Positions 33,367-38,806 of a DNA stretch of 38,806 nt are shown piece after piece. The stretch's first letter is position 1, and every line of letters begins with the position of its first letter. Source of the DNA: Bradyrhizobiaceae bacterium (GTDB lineage Bacteria > Pseudomonadota > Alphaproteobacteria > Rhizobiales > Xanthobacteraceae); assembly GCA_947479905.1 (NCBI GenBank), contig CANKBJ010000013.1, positions 1 through 38,806 of the forward strand, written 5' to 3'. A program made the position numbers and the translations under genes. Under the pieces are notes generated by a model. That model made no database searches and had not been told where the DNA came from. It saw only the letters and a program-made list of their open reading frames with translations.

Positions 33367-34970
33367 CTGCGATCTTTCAAACCATCCTGCTGATGGCCGC
33401 CGTACTGGCGGCCGTAGCCGTCGCGGCCAAGCGGCTGCATGTCGCGCCGTCGATCCTTTTGGTCGTCGCCGGCATCGGCATGGCGCTGATCCCCGGCCTG
33501 CCGAGCATTCGCCTCGCGCCCGAACTTGTGCTGCTGGTGATCCTGCCGCCGTTGATCTATTCGGCCGGCGTGGCCATGAGCTGGCGCGAATTCAAATTCA
33601 ATTTGCAGCCGATCGCACTGCTCGCCTTCGGCTGCGTCGTGTTCACCACCTGCGCCGTGGCGGCGGCGGCGCATTACCTGCTGGGTTTCGACTGGGCGGT
33701 CGGCTTCGTGCTTGGCGCGATCGTCGCGCCGCCCGATGTCGTGGCGCCGCTCGCCATTGCGCGGCGGCTCGGCCTGCCACGACAGGTGACGGTCATTCTG
33801 GAAGGCGAGGGCCTCGCCAACGATGCCACCGCGCTGATCCTCTATCGCTTCGCCGTCATCGCGGTGTCGACGGGCGCATTCTCCCTCGGCGAGGCCGCCG
33901 GCACATTCAGCCTTATCGTCATCGGCGAAATCATCTACGGCATCGGCGTCGGCTGGCTGTCCTTGCGCCTGCGCAGATGGGCGCGCGAGCCGCGCGTTGA
34001 AATCACGCTGTCGCTGATGACGCCTTATCTTGCCTATTGGGTGCCCGAGCATCTGCATGGCTCGGGCGTGCTCGCCACCGTCGCCTGCGGCCTGTTTGTC
34101 AGTTGGAACGGACCGCGGCTGATCGCACCCGCGACGCGGCTACAAGGCATCTTCTTCTGGGACCTGATCGTTTATCTGATCGAAGGCTTCGTGTTCCTGC
34201 TGACCGGATTGCAGGCGCGCACCTTGATCGAACAAACGCAAGCCTTCTCGTTGCGCGAACTTCTGATTGCCACTGCGTGGACGACGCTGATCGTCATCGT
34301 CGCGCGCTTTGTCTGGGTGTTTCCGGGCGCTTATTTGCCGCGCTGGCTCATCCCGACGGCGCGCAGGCACGATGCAGCGCCGCCCTGGCAAGGGCCATTT
34401 TTCGTGGCGTTCACCGGCATTCGCGGCGTCGTTTCGCTCGCCGCCGCTTTAGCCATTCCTTACGTGATGGCGAACGGCCAACCGTTTCCGCACCGCGACA
34501 TGATCCTGTTCATCGTGTTCGGTGTCATCGTCATTACATTGGTCGGACAGGGCCTGCTGCTGCCGGCAGTGGTGCGCTTGCTCGGCCTGTCGGCGATCGG
34601 CAAGAAAGAACATGCCGAGGAGATCAAGCGCGAACTGCATGCGCGGCAGGCCGCCTTGGAGGAAGTAACGAGGCGGCTGGAGAAGGCGATTGCTGAGCAT
34701 GAATTGCCGGACATCGTCGCCGCGCATCTGCGCACGCGCAACATGATCCGCTTGCAAGTGCTACCGCGCAATCTGACCGAGGACATCGAGCTGTTGCGCC
34801 GTACCGCGGCGCTGAAGAAGGAGTTGATCGACGCCGAGCGCGACTTCATCCATCAGCTCTTGCGCGACGGCAAGATTACCGACGAAGCGCGCCGCCGTAT
34901 CGAGTATGAGTTGGATTTAGAGGAAGCCGGCGTCGCCAATCGCGGCAGCGATGGCGGCGGGTGGATGTAA
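33363..34970 (+). CDS. CPA1-type Na+/H+ antiporter
   Basis: A 535-residue cation/proton antiporter with about 12 membrane helices (residues 1-410) and a cytoplasmic helical tail of about 120 residues. The ion-binding Asn-Asp is in GEGLANDATALILYR near residue 155, and the helix before it reads GAIVAPPDVVAPLA. The tail (EEIKRELHARQAALEEVTRRLE) looks coiled and may be regulatory. It exchanges protons for sodium or potassium and supports pH and salt tolerance. The start overlaps the DUF1345 stop. A 131-bp inverted repeat begins 9 bp after the stop. Confidence 0.92.
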   Translation: MTAIFQTILLMAAVLAAVAVAAKRLHVAPSILLVVAGIGMALIPGLPSIRLAPELVLLVILPPLIYSAGVAMSWREFKFNLQPIALLAFGCVVFTTCAVAAAAHYLLGFDWAVGFVLGAIVAPPDVVAPLAIARRLGLPRQVTVILEGEGLANDATALILYRFAVIAVSTGAFSLGEAAGTFSLIVIGEIIYGIGVGWLSLRLRRWAREPRVEITLSLMTPYLAYWVPEHLHGSGVLATVACGLFVSWNGPRLIAPATRLQGIFFWDLIVYLIEGFVFLLTGLQARTLIEQTQAFSLRELLIATAWTTLIVIVARFVWVFPGAYLPRWLIPTARRHDAAPPWQGPFFVAFTGIRGVVSLAAALAIPYVMANGQPFPHRDMILFIVFGVIVITLVGQGLLLPAVVRLLGLSAIGKKEHAEEIKRELHARQAALEEVTRRLEKAIAEHELPDIVAAHLRTRNMIRLQVLPRNLTEDIELLRRTAALKKELIDAERDFIHQLLRDGKITDEARRRIEYELDLEEAGVANRGSDGGGWM

Positions 34971-34979
34971 ATGGTTTCT

Positions 34980-35110
34980 GTCGTCCCCGCGAAGGCGGGG
35001 ACCTATAATCGCAAACGGTCAACATAAACAAGACAGGAACGGCCTGGCAGCCAAAGACTTGCCCCAAACGCAAGCCACGGCGTATGGGTCCCCGCCTTCG
35101 CGGGGACGAC
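34980..35110. repeat. 131-bp inverted-repeat element, copy 2
   Basis: Arms at 34980-35007 and 35083-35110 match copy 1 (6935-7065) almost exactly, with one mismatch within this copy. Its interior differs from that of copy 1 except for the shared GCCCCAAAC and GGCGTATGGG blocks near the right arm. Again it fills a convergent gap, leaving 9 and 8 bp to the stops. Confidence 0.88.
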
Positions 35111-35118
35111 AAAGCAGC

Positions 35119-35550
35119 CTACTCCACCTTCACATACGCAATATCGACGAACAGCGACATGTCGCGTTCTTTCAGGCGCGGCGGCTTTCCGGCGCCAGGC
35201 TCGGGCGCGTAGGTGATCCGCACCTTGTTGTTGGCCAGCCATTCGATTTTCGGAAAGGCATTGCGTCTGGCCGGCGTCGCGCAAGGGCCGGTATAGACCT
35301 GATAGGCGCTGTCGCTGGACACGAAACTGTCCGGATAGACGCTGAGAAAAATCGCAATCGTGTCGACGCAAAAATTGACCGGCGTATCGTTCGACACGGT
35401 CAGCCGCACCGCCTTGTATTTGCCGTCCGGCGAGGCGACCGCGACAAGCGCCTTGTCGGCGCGGTCGGTGGTGGCGGCGAGATAGATCGAGCCGGCGACC
35501 AGCGCCAGCACGACGCAGAAAAATCCGACAATGAACGGTTTGGCTTTCAA
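35119..35550 (-). CDS. Membrane-anchored hypothetical protein
   Basis: A 143-residue protein with one N-terminal hydrophobic segment (FIVGFFCVVLALVAGSIYLAA, about residues 6-26) and an extracytoplasmic domain of about 115 residues. The domain has two cysteines (VNFCVD and GPCATP) that could form a disulfide. The pattern SPDGKYKAVRLTVS resembles beta-sheet folds, but I recognise no family. It is 22 bp downstream of ispG and may share its transcript. Function unknown. Confidence 0.68.
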   Translation of the reverse strand: MKAKPFIVGFFCVVLALVAGSIYLAATTDRADKALVAVASPDGKYKAVRLTVSNDTPVNFCVDTIAIFLSVYPDSFVSSDSAYQVYTGPCATPARRNAFPKIEWLANNKVRITYAPEPGAGKPPRLKERDMSLFVDIAYVKVE

Positions 35551-35572
35551 GATCTGGCCTTCACGATAAAGT

Positions 35573-36811
35573 TCACTCGGCGGCCGTGCGCGAGCCGGTG
35601 CCGAAGCGGCGCTCGATGTAGTCGACCACCATCTGCTTGAAGTCGGCGGCGACGGTGGCGCCGCGCAAGGTGGCGACCTTCTTGCCGTCGACGAAGACCG
35701 GCGCGGTCGGCGTCTCGCCGGTGCCGGGCAGCGAGATGCCGATGTCGGCGTGCTTGCTCTCGCCCGGGCCGTTGACGATGCAGCCCATCACCGCGACGTT
35801 CAGCGTCTCGACGCCGGGATAGCGCGTCTTCCATTCCGGCATCGAGGTGCGGATGAAGCCCTGAATGTCGGAAGCGAGTTCCTGAAAAGTCGTCGATGTG
35901 GTGCGGCCGCAGCCGGGGCACGCCGCGACCAGCGGCACGAAGGTGCGCAGGCCCATGGTCTGCAACAATTCCTGCGCGACCTGGACTTCCAAGGTGCGGT
36001 CGCCATTCGGCTCCGGTGTCAAGGAGACGCGCACGGTGTCGCCGATGCCCTGTTGCAGCAGCACGCCCATCGCGGCGCTCGAGGCAACGATGCCCTTCGA
36101 GCCCATGCCGGCCTCGGTGAGGCCGAGATGCAGCGCGTAATCGGAACGGCGCGCCAGTTCAGTATAGACCGCGATCAGATCCTGCACGGCGGAAACCTTG
36201 GCCGACAGGATGATGCGGTTCTTCGCCAGGCCGATCTCCTCGGCGCGCGCCGCCGACAAGAGCGCCGACTGCACCATGGCTTCGTGCATCACCGCGCGCG
36301 CGTCGAGCGGCTCGGGCTGTTTAGAATTTTCGTCCATCAATTTGGTCAGCAGTTCCTGGTCGAGCGAGCCCCAGTTGACGCCGATGCGAACGGGCTTGCT
36401 GTGCTTGATCGCCATCTCGACGATCTGGGTGAACTGCGGATCGCGCTTGTTTTTGAAGCCGACATTGCCGGGATTGATGCGGTATTTGTCGAGCGCCTCG
36501 GCGCAGCCGGGAAAATCGGTCAGCAGCGTGTGGCCGTTGTAATGAAAGTCGCCGACGATCGGCACTTTCACGTTCATCTGCGCCAGCCGATCCATGATGC
36601 GCGGCACGGCATCGGCGGCCTCGGGGCGGTCGACCGTGATGCGTACCAGTTCGGAACCGGCGCGCGCCAGCGCAGCGACTTGCCGCGCGGTGCCCTCGGC
36701 TTCCGCCGTGTCGGTATTGGTCATCGACTGCACGACAATCGGCGCACCGCCGCCAACGGCAACGCCGCCGACATCGACCGCGACAGTTTTATGACGTGTT
36801 TGCGTACTCAT
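35573..36811 (-). CDS. ispG: 4-hydroxy-3-methylbut-2-enyl diphosphate synthase (flavodoxin/ferredoxin)
   Basis: A 412-residue iron-sulfur enzyme of the MEP isoprenoid pathway, converting MEcPP to HMBPP. The N-terminal barrel starts with [20 protein letters not shown]. Iron-sulfur ligands lie in [12 protein letters not shown] and in [23 protein letters not shown] is also conserved. It provides the precursors used by the prenyl synthase at 31748. The gene is followed by the small hypothetical and preceded by the EamA and zur genes, all on the minus strand. Confidence 0.96.
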   Translation of the reverse strand: MSTQTRHKTVAVDVGGVAVGGGAPIVVQSMTNTDTAEAEGTARQVAALARAGSELVRITVDRPEAADAVPRIMDRLAQMNVKVPIVGDFHYNGHTLLTDFPGCAEALDKYRINPGNVGFKNKRDPQFTQIVEMAIKHSKPVRIGVNWGSLDQELLTKLMDENSKQPEPLDARAVMHEAMVQSALLSAARAEEIGLAKNRIILSAKVSAVQDLIAVYTELARRSDYALHLGLTEAGMGSKGIVASSAAMGVLLQQGIGDTVRVSLTPEPNGDRTLEVQVAQELLQTMGLRTFVPLVAACPGCGRTTSTTFQELASDIQGFIRTSMPEWKTRYPGVETLNVAVMGCIVNGPGESKHADIGISLPGTGETPTAPVFVDGKKVATLRGATVAADFKQMVVDYIERRFGTGSRTAAE

Positions 36812-36856
36812 ATTGCGATCCTGACCGCACCGGAGTGCCAGACAAATATAGCACGG

Positions 36857-37762
36857 TCAACGCGGCCTGTTCACCAGGACCAGCCCGCCGGCGACCAGGG
36901 CCACGGCAGCGGCAAAGGCAAAAGTCAAAGGGTCGCCCAGCACCAGATGGCCGGCCGCGACGCCGAACAAAGGTGTCAGAAATGAAAAGGCCGACAGCCG
37001 GTTGGCCGAATAATTCTTGATCAGCCAGAACCAGATGACGAAGGTGACGCTGACCACCCAGATCGTCTGATAGGCGAGCGCGGCGAGCGCCAGTGCGTCC
37101 GGCACATATGTCATGGTTTCGCCGGCGGCAAAGGCGCCCACACCGAGCATCGGGGCCGAGACGACCAGTTGATACAACATCACCTTCTCGGCCGAAGTGG
37201 TGTTCAGCCGGCTGGCCTTGATGATCAAGGTGGTGATCGCCCAGGTCAGCGCGCCGCCGACCATCAGAATGTCGCCGAGCGTCTGGCGCGGATCGAGTGC
37301 CGGGGTCGGCAGGCCGAACGCCACCAGCATGCCGGCGAAGGACAGGCACAGGCCGACCCATTGCCAGAGCCTGAATCGATCCGCCGGCAGGAATATGCGC
37401 GCGCCCAAGACGACGAAGAACGGCGCGAGATAGATGAACAGCACTGCACGCGTTGCCGTGGTGTAGGCGAGCCCTTGATAGATGCAGAGAAATTCGAGGC
37501 CGAAGGTGAAGCCAATGGCCAAGCCGGGCCACAACGTATCGTCGCGCGTGAATAACGGAATGCCGCGCAGACGGCACCACAGGCCGACGATCAAGGCCGC
37601 GCCGACCGAGCGGATCGCGCCTTGCATCAAGGGCGGAATGTCGTGGATCGCCAGCTTCACCGCGACCTGGTTGAAACCCCAGGACAGGCACAGCAGCACG
37701 GTGAGTGCGATGGCGACGCCATCAAGCGGGCGCGTAGTGTGGTGGTCGTCGGGGGAGGACAT
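36857..37762 (-). CDS. EamA/DMT superfamily transporter
   Basis: A 301-residue inner-membrane protein with ten hydrophobic helices in two EamA repeats. It begins after a short polar tail with ALTVLLCLSWGFNQVAVKLA and ends GLVLVNRPR. Substrate unknown; such proteins export amino acids, nucleosides or other metabolites. It lies between zur and ispG, separated from each by 45-105 bp. The zur-side gap contains a hairpin. No Zur-type operator is obvious upstream. Confidence 0.9.
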   Translation of the reverse strand: MSSPDDHHTTRPLDGVAIALTVLLCLSWGFNQVAVKLAIHDIPPLMQGAIRSVGAALIVGLWCRLRGIPLFTRDDTLWPGLAIGFTFGLEFLCIYQGLAYTTATRAVLFIYLAPFFVVLGARIFLPADRFRLWQWVGLCLSFAGMLVAFGLPTPALDPRQTLGDILMVGGALTWAITTLIIKASRLNTTSAEKVMLYQLVVSAPMLGVGAFAAGETMTYVPDALALAALAYQTIWVVSVTFVIWFWLIKNYSANRLSAFSFLTPLFGVAAGHLVLGDPLTFAFAAAVALVAGGLVLVNRPR

Positions 37763-37791
37763 GGAGAATTATTCCAATCGCTTGCTCGTCA

Positions 37792-37814
37792 CCCTCTCCC
37801 ACGAGGGGAGAGGG
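37792..37814. repeat. CCCTCTCCC-type hairpin between zur and EamA
   Basis: CCCTCTCCC (37792-37800) pairs with GGGAGAGGG (37806-37814) around ACGAG. It is probably a partial copy of a common alphaproteobacterial intergenic repeat. A second small stem, GCATCA/TGATGC, lies at 37843-37861, just after the zur stop. Confidence 0.6.
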
Positions 37815-37867
37815 AAACACAAGCGCGAGCATGTCATGAAACGCATCAACAAAAATGATGCGAAAAT

Positions 37868-38434
37868 CTAGGCCGCCTTGCAGTTCACGCAAATGCCGGA
37901 GATTTCGATCACCGGCGTCTTCGGCGTAAAGCCTGCGGCGCGCGAGGCGCTCTTGATCGTCTCGGCGACCGCGGCGGAGGCGGCCTCGCCGACCGCGCCG
38001 CAATTCTCGCAGATCAGGAACACCACCGGATCGCCGCTCTCATGATTGTGCGCGCAGGCGATGAAGGCGTTACGGCTCTCGATACGATGGACCAGACCCT
38101 GCTCGCGCAGGAAATCGATCGCGCGATAGATGGTGATCGGCGCCGGACGTATGCCGGCTTTGTCGCCGCTTTGGGCCAGCCGGTCGATCAGCTCATAGGC
38201 GCCGAGCGGCGCATGGCTGGCCAGCAACGCTTCCAGCACCCGGCGGCGGATCGGCGTCAGCTTTTCCTTGTGCGCGGCGCAGGTCGCTTCGGCGTGCGCA
38301 ATGGCGTCGCTGGCGCAGCGGTCATGGTCGTGGCCCGGCGTCGGAAACACCGCGCGGCTGTGAGATTTCTTCGATGTCGCTTTGGCCAAGGCCCGCTCCG
38401 GCGTCATACTCAAGTCTAACCCCGACGTTTCCAT
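37868..38434 (-). CDS. zur: Zinc uptake regulator, Fur family
   Basis: A 188-residue Fur-family repressor that shuts off zinc import when zinc is plentiful. A winged helix (about residues 60-120) has KLTPIRRRVLEALLASHAPLGAYEL and PITIYRAIDFLREQGLVHRIES. The C-terminal domain has the structural zinc cysteines as CENCGAV and CVNCKAA. The FIACAHNH block and an N-terminal HDHDRC are typical of the Zur branch. Start: ATG 38434, or ATG 38407 nine codons later; the latter lies closer to the conserved part. It is divergent from the dehydrogenase gene. Confidence 0.9.
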   Translation of the reverse strand: METSGLDLSMTPERALAKATSKKSHSRAVFPTPGHDHDRCASDAIAHAEATCAAHKEKLTPIRRRVLEALLASHAPLGAYELIDRLAQSGDKAGIRPAPITIYRAIDFLREQGLVHRIESRNAFIACAHNHESGDPVVFLICENCGAVGEAASAAVAETIKSASRAAGFTPKTPVIEISGICVNCKAA

Positions 38435-38458
38435 ATTCGCTCAATTCAGTACATATAT

Positions 38459-38471
38459 ATTGCACTGCAAT
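38459..38471. promoter_or_regulatory. Palindrome ATTGCA-C-TGCAAT, candidate PhaR operator
   Basis: Perfect 6-bp arms around one base, in the 133-bp divergent region between zur and the 3-hydroxybutyrate dehydrogenase gene, 97 bp before the latter's ATG. Alphaproteobacterial PhaR is known to bind TGC/GCA-type palindromes. A Zur autoregulatory site is the alternative, but Zur sites are normally AT-rich TGTTATA-type. Confidence 0.4.
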
Positions 38472-38567
38472 AAGAATAGGGGCAGGTTTCAGCGCGCCTC
38501 CCGAGGGGTAATCTGCCCCGACATCCCGCCCTTTGGCCGACACGGCCGCACGGACAAGAGGACTTTC

Positions 38568-38806
38568 ATGCTCAAAGGCAAAACCGCCCTGGTCACCGGT
38601 TCCACCTCCGGCATCGGCCTCGCCACCGCGCGCGCGCTGGCCGCCGATGGCGCCAATATCATGCTCAACGGCTTCGGCGACAAGGACGCGATCGAAAAGG
38701 AACGCGCGGGCCTCGAAAAGGACTTCGGCATCAAGGCGCTTTATTCGCCGGCCGATATGTCGAAGCCTTCCGAGATCGCGGCGATGATCGCGACGACGGA
38801 AAAGGA
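38568..38806 (+). CDS. 3-hydroxybutyrate dehydrogenase (5' part)
   Basis: The first 79 residues of a short-chain dehydrogenase; the rest is beyond the right edge. It opens MLKGKTALVTGSTSGIGLA, the NAD-binding glycine motif, and continues with ANIMLNGFGD and YSPADMSKPSEI, which match 3-hydroxybutyrate dehydrogenase (BdhA/PhbD-like). That enzyme oxidises (R)-3-hydroxybutyrate to acetoacetate during PHB use. An AAGAGG ribosome site is 7 nt upstream. The catalytic Tyr and Lys cannot be seen because of the truncation. It is divergent from zur. Confidence 0.85.
   Translation, partial: MLKGKTALVTGSTSGIGLATARALAADGANIMLNGFGDKDAIEKERAGLEKDFGIKALYSPADMSKPSEIAAMIATTEK

Overview
The window is GC-rich, densely coded chromosomal DNA. 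Its gene content and order point to an alphaproteobacterium of the Rhizobiales (Hyphomicrobiales), probably in or near the Bradyrhizobium/Xanthobacteraceae group. Pointers are the chain ptsP-prfA-prmC-DUF4167, the comF-grxC-nitrilase-DUF1178 chain, Bug-type tricarboxylate receptors, a Zur-type Fur protein, PHB genes with PhaR, and dispersed palindromic intergenic elements. The genus is an inference; no rRNA, tRNA, IS element, phage gene or CRISPR array was seen.

Layout. 1-1964 (+): 3' end of comF, then grxC, a Nit1-like amidase and DUF1178, tightly coupled by ATGA overlaps. 2040-5580 (-): a branched-chain amino-acid-type binding protein, an EamA exporter, a cluster of palindromes, a YdhR-like protein and ubiG. 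5674-6927 (+): aspartokinase lysC behind a structured leader. 6935-8707: a scar with a repeat element, a truncated and frameshifted Bug receptor gene, a fragment of another gene, and an FkbM methyltransferase. 9031-14581 (+): ptsP, prfA, prmC and a DUF4167 protein. 14595-16652: a methyltransferase divergent from gloB, then a DUF985 cupin. 16772-19654: a YddG-like exporter, a class II aldolase with a basic tail, and a tartrate/malate-type dehydrogenase. 19769-21767 (-): a chemoreceptor and a PepSY protein with two striking palindromes upstream. 21931-24825: phaB, phaA and the divergent regulator phaR. 25000-27486: a PAS-GGDEF-EAL protein with a degenerate cyclase site and two small conserved-looking proteins. 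27513-31684 (-): a Bug receptor, gamma-glutamyltransferase, a small membrane protein, rpmF and mtgA. 31748-34970 (+): a short-chain prenyl diphosphate synthase, DUF1345 and a CPA1 antiporter. 35119-38434 (-): a hypothetical protein, ispG, an EamA exporter and zur. The window ends inside 3-hydroxybutyrate dehydrogenase (+).

How genes connect. phaA/phaB make 3-hydroxybutyryl-CoA for PHB, PhaR is the polymer-responsive repressor, and the last gene oxidises 3-hydroxybutyrate released from PHB. A TTGCA-C-TGCAA palindrome upstream of that last gene is a plausible PhaR operator. ispG and the prenyl synthase both belong to isoprenoid synthesis, and mtgA uses a polyprenyl-linked substrate. prfA and prmC are release factor and its methyltransferase.

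The most unusual signals are non-coding. Four of nine convergent gene pairs are separated by a 109-140 bp inverted-repeat element; two of these are 131-bp copies of one family placed almost identically between stop codons. Others are a 13-bp-arm hairpin overlapping the PepSY ribosome-binding site, a CtrA-like TTAA-N7-TTAA palindrome, a 28-bp perfect palindrome and the lysC leader. I found no clear new multi-gene defence or mobile system here.
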